The notes under the pieces were generated by a model that did not search any database, had not been told where the DNA came from, and saw only the letters and a list, made by a program, of their open reading frames with translations. A DNA stretch of 64,000 nt from Homarus americanus (lineage: Eukaryota; Arthropoda; Malacostraca; Decapoda; Nephropidae), in assembly GCF_018991925.1 (NCBI RefSeq), contig NW_024724368.1, positions 7,049,803-7,113,802 on the forward strand, written 5' to 3'. Positions 10,894-22,900 of this stretch are shown one piece after another (within the stretch, counting starts at the first letter, position 1; every line of letters starts with the position of its first letter). A program made the translations under genes and the position numbers.

Positions 10894-13800
10894 CTACTAC
10901 TCGTACATGGAAGGACAATTTAGATATAGGTTTAGTCACTTAGCGAATCATAATATATTGTTCAAATATCCGGCTGGCCAGGAGGCTTGGTGATAAGGCG
11001 CACAGGGAAATGATATAGGTATCATGACCACCAAAAAAGTAAAGCAGTTTTAGGGTAAAAACACGGATTTTTAAACCTATGAGTCATGCCAACGGATACT
11101 AAACCTTTCAAACTTCCTTCAAAGGGAAAGGTTTATGTAGCCGTGTGTGTGTGAGGTCACTCTATCTTGAGATGAGGATGTACAGGATATGACTTTGATG
11201 AAAACTCCAACACGGTCTAGGTGCTATCTAAAAAAAATATTCATTCAATTATTTACTTAAATATAAATATATACAGTACATAGAATAGAAGTTCCTTCAT
11301 CACCGTGTGTTTGAACTATTCGGTACTCTTTTTAATGTAAACAACGTGAATTGCGTATTACTGCAACACAACATAGATGTTAGCAGTTATCAACAGAAGC
11401 CCAACGCTGTCAAACGTGTTCCTGATAGTAACTTTTTTCGCCCAGAAGTATGTGTAAACTGTGGCCTACAGTATCTTGCTACAGTGTCTTGTTTTTCTGT
11501 GTAACCGCTACATCATCACCTAAGATATACCTAACTTTATATTATTTCAGTGTAATAATATTTCACCTTAGGATTAAACACTAGGTGGGGGGTGGGGGTT
11601 AGGGTAGGTTAGTACTAGGGTGATTGATAGTAAGATGAAATAAGGTAGTGACTAATCTCCAGATGATTCGTAGCAGATAAGTCCTAGTGTTAACAGTTTG
11701 CTAGATTGATGTTTATGGGTGGTGGTGTCATGGCGCAAACACCGTATCTATATTAATTAAGCTCGACACTGTTAAAAGAGAGTTTTATATCTCATAATGT
11801 TTAACTGTTGATTGGTGTACAACAATAGTGTAATTACTACCCTTTTTACGCGCTTAAAAACCTTAGTTGTGAAGCGCAGTAATAATATTATATAAACAAT
11901 TATGTTGATCTTCCAGAGGCAAATGAACCCGTCCGTTCACCTTATATAATGAAACAGTTAATGCTATAGCAAAAACTAGACTGTTACATCAGGTGGCGTT
12001 TGGATTTTCCCGTTTTCTATGTTAAACATTTTCTTGTAAATGTTATTGAACAGAAACGACAGGAGATATGACATAGACGTCTCTTTAGTAGTGCATATGG
12101 ATGGTCGTACAGATGACCAGTCGCCCCATAGGCCCTCTCCCTTACCAGTGCCCTAACACGGATTACCTAAGATTAACCACCAGCTTCTTTTATCGGATGG
12201 TTAAACACCCTAACACGACCTGTCAGGGGGTTACTCTATATTAGGTTAATTAGGTTAAGTAAGCATTGATTAAATTTGATCTAGGTTAGGCTAAAAGGTT
12301 AAGTTAGCATTACGGTGGTTAATCTTAGAGTGAAAAAAGCCGGTGGGACTAACCAGCATCACGTTGACCCAAAATTTACTTCCATTTTTAAGATACAATA
12401 AAATTAAGACGTAATTAATAAAATCATCCCCATGTTTTTGGACAAGAACTCAACCCATATTTTGGCTAAATTTAGATACAGGTTGAGAACAATTTACGAA
12501 ACTGTAATGTACTAAGACTGGGCCATTACCTGAACCTTTATTAAACAAGTTACAATCAAGTGCCTCTCCTGTGACATTTTGAGAGAAATAATATAAGAGG
12601 GGTGCCAGGTTATATGTTGTAACCTACAAGAAATTTTCAGGGGGTGCCAGGTTATATGTTGTGAGGAAATAATGAGTGAGTCAAAGTGAGTAAGAAGGTG
12701 AGTGAGTGAGTGAGGGGGGGGGAGGGGGGAGGGGGGAGGCAACCAATAACCTAATTTGCATGTACAGGTAGTAATAAGTATGAAATGTTTTGTCAATATT
12801 TTACACGTGTTATCCCTAATTACTTTATTAAAAAGACTAACACAACTACATTGCCAATCAACATTTACCAAAGGCCTAAGAATAAAGAATAATAACAACA
12901 TAGAAAAAAAGAATAATAAAAAAACATACACAAAATATTTCAATTCATTTTCACGTAAAACATAAAATTTGTCAACTCAAAATTGCAAAAAAAAAAATCG
13001 AAAATAAATTGACTGTTACTCCACCTACACGAAGCAAATAAAAAGCAATATTTGGTGTGCACGTTTCCTTTACATGCCTTAAACTTGACGTTAAACTTCA
13101 CGAAAAATTTCTTCGCATTTAAACACAATCAATGTCCAGTTAAAGTGTGACAGGTACAGATGGACGAGGAATACCCCCTTCACCCTCTTCGTTTTAAGTG
13201 TTTTTACTAGGGATATGAACTACGGTACAGTATTGCAATTGTGCATGTATTAAACAAACGTATAAATGTGTGCAAAAAACAAATATACACACATGTGTGT
13301 AAAACAAACGTACACACGCACACACACGTGTTCATGAGCGCATATAAATGGAAATGATGAACACTCGAGTTTTTTCTTTTTTCGATAATAAACATGAATT
13401 CAAAAAGTAACAAAAAACTGAAGATGTCCTGTAATAAAGTGACTAAGAGGGGAGAAGTAACGAACGATGGGTCTATTGCACTCAAATAGTATATTTTCAT
13501 AGTGTTCATTAAAAGAAAATAATAAATTTATCTAAATTCATATTCCTTATAAAGTCTATGAATTCTGCTCAGAATTTCTCCACCTTAAGTGCTGTAATGA
13601 ATAAATGGTGCTGTTAACCGCGTACACATTTACCCTACATATATTTTTTTCGTGAAAAATAGGCCATTTCTTTCCCTGTGTGTTACCTTTCACTGATGAC
13701 TAGACATTTACATCAGTCAAGACAAAAGGTGAGTTTTTTACAAATGTAAGTTAGGAAACCAGGTCAGGAGATGAGAGGTCATTACAGTTTACATTCACTG

Positions 13801-14841
13801 ACACAATGACCAAGATTGGGTTCAATTAATATTCATAACACATAATGAAATGTTTATGGTTCACTTTGACTGCAAATAAGAAAGTCTTTGCTCATACCGA
13901 CGCATTACAGTATGTATACTGTACGTCTGTACGTCCTTCTGGTACTGTAACTCATTTTCCCTAATGACTTTCTGTGAATGTTCAGAGCTTAGCACATCTG
14001 CTGACATGAGTACTGTATAGTACAGTAAACATCTTAAACTGGCCCCAAGCGAGTTGATATAGTGTATATTTTGTACAGTTTTATATATATTGTACAAAAT
14101 AAACAGCAAAATAACTAAAACAATATGCACCTGAGATGGTGACATAAATTTGCAGTATTAAACACCATAAAATACAAAAACAACTACAAGTACCGCAAAT
14201 TGAAGCCCTCAATTAAGAGTGAGGTGACCATTAGGGAGGTAATCTTCACAGTCAACCTCACAGTTCCGTGGGACACAGTTGCAAGAGTTACAAATTTCCA
14301 GAAACAAGTGAGGTCAATGCTTTACAGTTGATAACGAAATGCTGAGGGGCAAGATAAAAACCTCCTTTTAATTATAGGAGCAATAATTTTAACAGGTGGT
14401 TTGTAATCTATCATGACTCATATATGGCACTTTCATAAATGGTGAATATCAGTTGAGAAATGACCCGATGACCTGCGTTGTTGTGTAACTTCTCCAACTT
14501 ACTTGTACACGGAGGGAAAAAAGTTGAGGACGGACGCAAAATTCTTGTGTTCCTTAAAATGTCCAAGTTCCATGGAAAGGTAAATGTAGGTCCGACACTT
14601 TCCCTCACTAGCGGCTATTGATTGTAGATTAAAAGCTGTTATTATTGGACATACTACAAACTGGAGAGGAATAAACACTCACTTGAGGCAGAGTAATCAA
14701 GTTAGGTAATAAGAAATACAACTATACGTGTGACCTTAAATGACATGCAACTTTTATTAAAAAAATAAATAAATTTAGAGTCATTTGTGATGTAGCTGGG
14801 TCAGGGTGTGGTGATGGTAACCGGTAAGATAGGAGGTACAG
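10894..14841. other. intergenic region between Twdl-A and Twdl-B
   Basis: No supported gene. It includes a G-rich patch at 11584-11600, short TTAGGT-like motifs around 12239-12300, a tandem pair of the motif GGGGTGCCAGGTTATATGTT near 12600 and 12640, a (GTGA)n/G-rich run at 12672-12740, and AT-rich sequence with short CA/TG runs near 13300. The open frames seen on either strand are short and compositionally random. Confidence 0.5.
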
Positions 14842-14850
14842 TATATATAA
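14842..14850 (+). promoter_or_regulatory. TATA box of Twdl-B
   Basis: TATATATAA lies 37 bases upstream of the exon-1 start codon, so transcription should begin only about 10-15 bases before the ATG. Twdl-C has the same arrangement, which supports it. Confidence 0.7.
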
Positions 14851-14886
14851 GACCAGTTACCACCTGAGGAGACAACACACTCTGCC

Positions 14887-16591
14887 ATGAAGTTCTTGGT
14901 GAGTTGCACCTTCACTCCTCGCCTCATGTGATTCACCCAAGACCACTCGAATGACCCGGATATTACCACACTTCCGCGATATGGATATTGTACTGGATTC
15001 ACAGTGATAGTGTTTTAAACTCTGTGTGTGTGTGTATATATGTGTGTGTGTGTGTGTGGAAGAAACTTACAACTTGATTATGAATCAGTGTTGCATTTAA
15101 AGTACGCTTGGAGAAGTGAAAGCTACTTGAGTAACATAAACAAAATATTAATACTGGTTCCCTCGCTGTGTGCCCAGTGTTCCTCGCCAGATATTCACTA
15201 TTCAGCCTCCACTGCCACCAGAACACGTGCTTCAACATCCTGTCTTCTCCCTATATACTGTTAATTGTGGCTTAAACTTCAGCGTACAGTATATACAATA
15301 TGTCTCCGCCCGTTTTTCTGTTAATTACTTCCCTTTTTGTCCTCATGAGGAAGAACCACTGGGGCTAAGATGATCATATGTGGCATGAATTCCCTTAAAG
15401 ATCCCAAGGTCAGGTTCATCTCTGAAATTCTCTGACGTACAACATCGATCTCTCTGTGCGTTTTTCCGTAATCCCTAAAATCATTCGTCGACAACAGTTG
15501 GCTTCTCCAGGTATGTGGTCAATCTCCTTTAAAATATAGATCAGGGAGTCTGGATAACGCATGTCGCCTTCAACTGGTCTAATAATATATTTATTGTACT
15601 GTATTTTAGTTCCGCTGAATAGATTATTAAAAACAACCAAGAGAGGATACGCCTCTACACCATGGGCAGTCTGAGCCAGTCGTTGAGAAGCCACTACACA
15701 GACACGAGGCATAATCAATACTATAGCAAGCCGTCAAAACTTATCCTTGGGAAAGTAATTGAATTCCACGTTAAGCAGTAACTTATCCTTCCTTCACAAG
15801 GTAATAAATTGGCAAAATTATATCCCTTCTTATAAATTAATTTAGCAGAAGAAGCATTCTCTTCACATAACTTCATAATTATGAATACTGGGATCTGGGC
15901 TGCACGTGGTCTCTGGTCGAGCATAGTCGTGCAACATCCGGCAGTTGGTAGGTTACTCCCATTAATACTCTTGGTCATATTGATTACAAAGTTCACTCTC
16001 CCTCAGGTACTCTTCTCCCTGCTGTTGGTGGCTACGCTCACCAATGCCGACGAATACGACCTACGATGTGAAGGAGGGAAAGTCCTGAGAACCGATGGCG
16101 TGTGTGTCTTCCCTAAAGTATATCAGCATCTGTTTGTGTACGATGCCCCAGCGTTACCCGAGGTCCCCGCCCCCCCACCTCAGATCCCAACACCCGAAAT
16201 CATGACCAACATCGTCTTCATTCGCGGGCCAGAACCAGTGCAGGAGCCTGACCCTATCATAGTGGCGCCACCTAGAAATGAGAATGTTGTTTACGTCCTA
16301 AACAAGCAGCGGGCACCAGAGGGTCCAAAAGTCATCGAAGTTCCTGCTCCACCACCCAAGACCCCTAAAGTGTACTTTCTCCACTACGACGACGACAATA
16401 TCCCAGTGCTTCCTGGCGGCGCCGACTTCCAAGATGCTCTTGCTTCCGCGATTGGTTCCGGGAGTTCTCCTGGCATTACCGGCGCCAGTGGTGCTTTTGG
16501 TGGTGGTGGTGGTGGTGGTGGCATTAGTGTTGTTGGTGATGGTACTGGCAGTATCGGCCCTTACTACATTTCTCCCTATGTTAATCATTAA
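14887..16591 (+). CDS. Tweedle-family (DUF243) cuticle protein Twdl-B (spliced: 14887-14898, 16007-16591)
   Basis: Cuticle structural protein of 198 residues, secreted into chitinous exoskeleton. Exon 1 codes only MKFL and ends at donor GTGAGT (14899). Exon 2 starts after CTCCCTCAG at 16007 in phase 0 and continues the signal peptide as VLFSLLLVATLTNA. I prefer this to a single-exon start at 15881 because the sister gene Twdl-C has the same structure and the spliced form gives a clean signal peptide. The DUF243 core follows: a Cys pair (LRCEGGKVLRTDGVC), HLFVYDAPALPE, NIVFIRGPE, PIIVAPP, NVVYVLNKQ, KVIEVPAPP, KVYFLHYDDDNIPVLPGG, then FQDALASAIG. The tail is short, with nine consecutive Gly, ending YYISPYVNH rather than the YxAP of its paralogues. 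No canonical AATAAA was seen close downstream. Family assignment is strong; tissue and stage of expression are inference. Confidence 0.87.
14899..16006 (+). other. intron 1 of Twdl-B
   Basis: GTGAGT donor to CCTCAG acceptor, about 1.1 kb, phase 0. It contains a short (TG)n run near 15025-15057. The open frames inside are not gene-like. Confidence 0.8.
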
Positions 16592-16964
16592 AACTCTCAT
16601 AGCATAAGTTCTCCCCGAGCCTCGACTGCCACTGCCCTACCTTGGAAATGCATATATTACAGTATAAATATCACATTACTTTTATTTTATTGTTATATTA
16701 TGTGAACACTAGGGTCGTTGCATATCACCATGTTATATTTTTTTATTTGTTAACTAAATGTGTTATACTGTATGTCAAGCCGTTTCATTTTCCTCCTGGG
16801 TGATACTAACTAGTGTACATCTTATATATAATATTTTCTATGGTATCTCAATTATTACAGCATACAGTATACTGTAGGTTCACTCATACCAGGCAAAATA
16901 GTCAAGTTTTCTGTTTCAGCAGCGTTCAAATTTGAGGAAAACATCTTACAGAGTGATAAGGCTT
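16592..16964. other. Twdl-B 3' flank
   Basis: AT-rich 3' UTR or flank before the satellite. No canonical polyadenylation hexamer is obvious; TATAAA variants occur around 16663 and 16830. Confidence 0.4.
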
Positions 16965-19900
16965 ACAGCACCCTTAGTCTTACAGCACCATAAGTCTTAC
17001 AGCACCATAAGTCTCACAGTATCCTGAGTCTTACAGTATCCTAAGGCTTACAGTATCCTAAGGCTTACAGCACCCTAAGGCTTACAGTATCCTAAGGCTT
17101 ACAGCACCCTAAGTCTTACAGTATCCTAAGGCTTACAGCACCCTAAGTCTTACAGTATCCTAAGGCTTACAGCACCCTAAGTCTTACAGCAGCATAAGTC
17201 TTACAGTATCCTAAGGCTTACAGTACCCTAAGTCTTACAGTATCCTAAGGCTTACAGCACCCTAAGTCTTACAGCACCATAAGTCTTACAGCACCATAAG
17301 TCTTACAGAATCCTAAGGCTTACAGCACCATAAGTCTTACAGTATCCTAAGTCTTACAGTATCCTAAGGCTTACAGCACCCTAAGTCTTACAGTATCCTA
17401 AGGCTTACAGCACCATAAGTCTTACAGTATCCTAAGTCTTACAGCATCCCAAGTCTTACAGCACCCTAAGTCTTACAGTATCCTAAGGCTTACAGCACCA
17501 TAAGTCTTACAGTATCCTAAGTCTTACAGTATCCTAAGGCTTACAGTATCCTAAGTCTTACAGCACCATAAGTCTTACAGTATCCTAAGGCTTACAGCAC
17601 CATAAGTCTTACAGTATCCTAAGGCTTACAGCACCCTAAGTCTTACAGTATCCTAAGGCTTACAGCACCCTAAGTCTTACAGTATCCTAAGTCTTACAGC
17701 ACCCTAAGTCTTACAGCACCCTAAGTCTTACAGTATCCTAAGGCTTACAGCACCATAAGTCTTACAGTATCCTAAGTCTTACAGCACCCTAAGTCTTACA
17801 GCACCCTAAGTCTTACAGTATCCTAAGGCTTACAGTACCCTAAGTCTTACAGTATCCTAAGGCTTACAGCACCCTAAGTCTTACAGTATCCTAAGTCTTA
17901 CAGTATCCCAAGTCTTACAGTATCCTAAGGCTTATAGCACCATAAGTCTTACAGTACCCTAAGTCTTACAGTATCCTAAGGCTTACAGCACCATAAGTCT
18001 TACAGTATCCTAAGTCTTACAGTATCCCAAGACTTACAGCACCCTAAGTCTTACAGTATCCTAAGTCTTACAGCACCATAAGTCTTACAGTATCCTAAGG
18101 CTTACAGCACCCTAAGTCTTACAGCACCCTAAGTCTTACAGTATCCTAAGGCTTACAGCACCCTAAGTCTTACAGTATCCTAAGGCTTACAGTACCCTAA
18201 GTCTTACAGTATCCTAAGGCTTACAGCACCATAAGTCTTACAGTATCCTAAGTCTTACAGTATCCCAAGTCTTACAGCACCCTAAGTCTTACAGTATCCT
18301 AAGTCTTACAGCACCATAAGTCTTACAGTATCCTAAGGCTTACAGCACCATAAGTCTTACAGTATCCTAAGGCTTACAGCACCCTAAGTCTTACAGCACC
18401 CTAAGTCTTACAGTATCCTAAGGCTTACAGCACCCTAAGTCTTACAGTATCCTAAGGCTTACAGTACCCTAAGTCTTGCTAGTATCCTACAAGGCTTACA
18501 AAGCACCCTAAGTCTTGACATAGTATGCTTACATAGTACCCTAAGTCTTACAGTGTCCTAAGGCTTACAGCACCCTAAGTCTTAAGCAGTATCCTAAGGC
18601 TTACAGCAATCTCTAAGTCTTTACAGCACCCTAAGCCCACAGCAACCCCAGCCCATAAAGACCAAGGTTTACAGGCACCCTAAGTCTTACAAGTATCCTA
18701 AGGCCACAGCACCCTAAGTCTTACAGTATCCTAAGGCTTACAGCACCCTAAGTCTTACAGTATCCCAAGTCTTACAGCACCTCTAAGCCTTTACAGTACC
18801 CTAAGTCTACAGTATCCTAAGGCTTGTAGCACCCTAAGCCTTTACAGCACCCTAAGTCTATAGCATCTCAAGGCTTACAGCACCCTAAGTCTTACAGCAC
18901 CCCAAGCCTTTACAGTATCCCAAGTCTTACAGCACCTAGTCTTACAGCATCCTGTCTACAGTATCCTAAGGCTTACAGTATCCTAAGTCTTACAGTATCC
19001 CAAGTCTTACAGTATCCTGGTTATTTACAGCACCCCAAGTCTTACAGCACCCTAAGTCTTACAGTATCCCAAGTCTTACAGCACCCTAAGTCTTACAGTA
19101 TCCCAAGTCTTACAGCACCCTAAGTTTTACAGTATCTCTAAGGCTTACAGCACCCTAAGTCTTACAGTATCCCAAGTCTTACAGTACCCTAAGTCTTACA
19201 GTATCCTAAGGCTTACAGCACCCTAAGTCTTACAGTATCCCAAGTCTTACAGTACCCTAAGTCTTACAGTATCCTAAGGCTTACAGCACCCTAAGTCTTA
19301 CAGTATCCCAAGTCTTACAGTACCCTAAGTCTTACAGTATCCTAAGTCTTACAGCACCCTAAGTCTTACAGTATCCCAAGTCTTACAGTACCCTAAGTCT
19401 TACAGTATCCTAAGGCTTACAGCACCCTAAGTCTTACAGTATCCTAAGTCTTACAGTATCCTAAGGCTTACAGCACCCTAAGTCTTACAGCACCCTAAGT
19501 CTTACAGTATCCCAAGTCTTACAGCACCCTAAGTCTTACAGCACCCTAAGTCTTACAGTATCCTAAGGCTTACAGTACCCTAAGTCTTACAGTATCCTAA
19601 GTCTTACAACACCCTAAGTCTTACAGCACCCTAAGTCTTACAGTATCCCAAGTCTTACAGCACCCTAAGTCTTACAGTATCCTAAGTCTTACAGTATCCT
19701 AAGGCTTACAGTACCCTAAGTCTTACAGTATCCTAAGGCTTACAGCACCCTAAGTCTTACAGCACCCTAAGTCTTACAGTATCCTAAGGCTTACAGCACC
19801 CTAAGTCTTACAGCACCCTAAGTCTTACAGTATCCCAAGTCTTACAGCACCCTAAGTCTTACAGTATCCTAAGTCTTACAATATCCTAAGGCTTACAGTA

Positions 19901-22900
19901 TCCTAAGTCTTACAGTATCCCAAGTCTTACAGCACCCTAAGTCTTACAGTATCCTAAGTCTTACAGTATCCCAAGTCTTACAGCACCCTAAGTCTTACAG
20001 TATCCTAAGTCTTACAGTATCCCAAGTCTTACAGCACCCTAAGTCTTACAGTATCCTAAGTCTTACAGCACCCTAAGGCTTACAGCACCCTAAGTCTTAC
20101 AGTATCCCAAGTCTTACAGCACCCTAAGTCTTACAGTATCCTAAGGCTTACAGCACCCTAAGTCTTACAGCACCCTAAGTCTTACAGTATCCTAAGGCTT
20201 ACAGCACCCTAAGTTTTACAGCACCAAGTCTTACAGCACCCTAAGTCTTACAGTATCCCAAGTCTTACAGCACCCTAAGTCTACAGTATCCTAAGGCTTA
20301 CAGCACCCTAAGTCTTACAGCACCCTAAGTCTTACAGTATCCTAAGTCTGCTATCCCAAGCCTTACAGCACCCTAAGTCTTACAGTATCCTAAGGCTTAC
20401 AGCACCCTAAGGCTTACAGCACCCTAAGTCTTACAGCACCCTTGCTCACAGCACCCTAAGTCCACAGTATCCCAAGTCTTACAGCACCCTAAGTCTTACA
20501 GCACCCTAAGTCTTACAGTATCCCAAGTAAGTCTTACAGCACCCTAAGTCTACAGTATCCTATACATAGCACTTAAGTTCAGTATCCAAGTCTACAGTAT
20601 CCTAAGGTTTACAGCACCCTAAGTCTTACAGCACCCAAGTCTACAGTATCTCAAGTCTTAGCACCCTAAGTCTTACAGCACCCTAAGTCTTACAGTATCC
20701 TAAGGCTTACAGCACCCTAAGTCTTACAGTATCCTAAGTCTTACAGCACCATAAGTCTTACAGCACCCTAAGTCTTACAGTATCCTAAGGCTTACAGTAC
20801 CCTAAGTCTTACAGTATCCTAAGGCTTACAGCACCCTAAGTCTTACAGTATCCCAAGTCTTACAGCACCCTAAGTCTTACAGCACCCTAAGTCTTACAGC
20901 ACCCTAAGTCTTACAGTATCCTAAGGCTTACAGTACCCTAAGTCTTACAGTATCCTAAGGCTTACAGCACCCTAAGTCTTACAGCACCCTAAGTCTTACA
21001 GTATCCCAAGTCTTACAGCACCCTAAGTCTTACAGCACCCTAAGTCTTACAGTATCCTAAGGCTTACAGCACCCTAAGTCTTACAGTATCCTAAGTCTTA
21101 CAGCACCATAAGTCTTACAGCACCCTAAGTCTTACAGTATCCTAAGGCTTACAGTACCCTAAGTCTTACAGTATCCTAAGGCTTACAGCACCCTAAGTCT
21201 TACAGTATCCCAAGTCTTACAGCACCCTAAGTCTTACAGCACCCTAAGTCTTACAGCACCCTAAGTCTTACAGTATCCTAAGGCTTACAGTACCCTAAGT
21301 CTTACAGTATCCTAAGGCTTACAGCACCCTAAGTCTTACAGCACCCTAAGTCTTACAGTATCCCAAGTCTTACAGCACCCTAAGTCTTACAGCACCCTAA
21401 GTCTTACAGTATCCTAAGTCTTACACAGTATCCTAGAGCTTACAGCACCCTAAGTCTTACAGTATCCCAAGTCTTACAGTACCCTAAGTCTTACAGTATC
21501 CTAAGGCTTACAGCACCCTAAGTCTTACAGTATCCCAAGTCTTACAGTACCCTAAGTCTTACAGTATCCTAAGGCTTACAGCACCCTAAGTCTTACAGTA
21601 TCCCAAGTCTTACAGTACCCTAAGTCTTACAGTATCCTAAGTCTTACAGCACCCTAAGTCTTACAGTATCCCAAGTCTTACAGTACCCTAAGTCTTACAG
21701 TATCCTAAGGCTTACAGCACCCTAAGTCTTACAGTATCCTAAGTCTTACAGTATCCTAAGGCTTACAGCACCCTAAGTCTTACAGCACCCTAAGTCTTAC
21801 AGTATCCCAAGTCTTACAGCACCCTAAGTCTTACAGCACCCTAAGTCTTACAGTATCCTAAGGCTTACAGTACCCTAAGTCTTACAGTATCCTAAGTCTT
21901 ACAACACCCTAAGTCTTACAGCACCCTAAGTCTTACAGTATCCCAAGTCTTACAGCACCCTAAGTCTTACAGTATCCTAAGTCTTACAGTATCCTAAGGC
22001 TTACAGTACCCTAAGTCTTACAGTATCCTAAGGCTTACAGCACCCTAAGTCTTACAGCACCCTAAGTCTTACAGTATCCTAAGGCTTACAGCACCCTAAG
22101 TCTTACAGCACCCTAAGTCTTGCATAGCATCCCAAGCCTTACAGCACTTAAGTCTTACAGTATCCTAAGTCTTACACATCCCAAGGCTTACAGTATCCTA
22201 AGTCTTACAGTATCCCAAGTCTTACAGCACCCTAAGTCTTACAGTATCCTAAGTCTTACAGTATCCCAAGTCTTACAGCACCCTAAGTCTTACAGTATCC
22301 TAAGTCTTACAGTATCCCAAGTCTTACAGCACCCTAAGTCTTACAGTATCCTAAGTCTTACAGCACCCTAAGGCTTACAGCACCCTAAGTCTTACAGTAT
22401 CCCAAGTCTTACAGCACCCTAAGTCTTACAGTATCCTAAGGCTTACAGCACCCTAAGTCTTACAGCACCCTAAGTCTTACAGTATCCTAAGGCTTACAGC
22501 ACCTAAGTCTTACAGCACCCTTAAGTCTTACAGCACCCTAAGTCTTACAGTGTGATCCAAGTCTTGTACACCCTAAGTCTTAGTATCCTAAGGCTTACAG
22601 CACCCTAAGTCTTACAGCAGCACCCTAAGTCTTACATGGTGTCCTAAGTCTTACAGTATCTCAAGTCTTACAGCACCCTAAGTTCACAGTGTGCATCCCT
22701 AAGGCTTACAGCACCCCTAAGGCTTACAGCACCCTAAGGCTTACAGTACCCTAAGTCTTACAGTATCCTAAGGCTTACAGCACCCTAAGTCTTACAGTAT
22801 CCCAAGTCTTACAGCACCCTAAGTCTTACAGCACCCTAAGTCTTACAGCACCCTAAGTCTTACAGTATCCTAAGGCTTACAGTACCCTAAGTCTTACAGT

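Noticed and set aside
15881..16006. Single-exon start for Twdl-B at 15881
   Set aside because: The first 42 codons do not form a good signal peptide and lie before a strong acceptor; the MKFL exon at 14887 joined to 16007 gives the family structure.
22120..22371. 83-codon frame inside the satellite
   Set aside because: Chance open stretch in 17-bp units; frame changes each unit.
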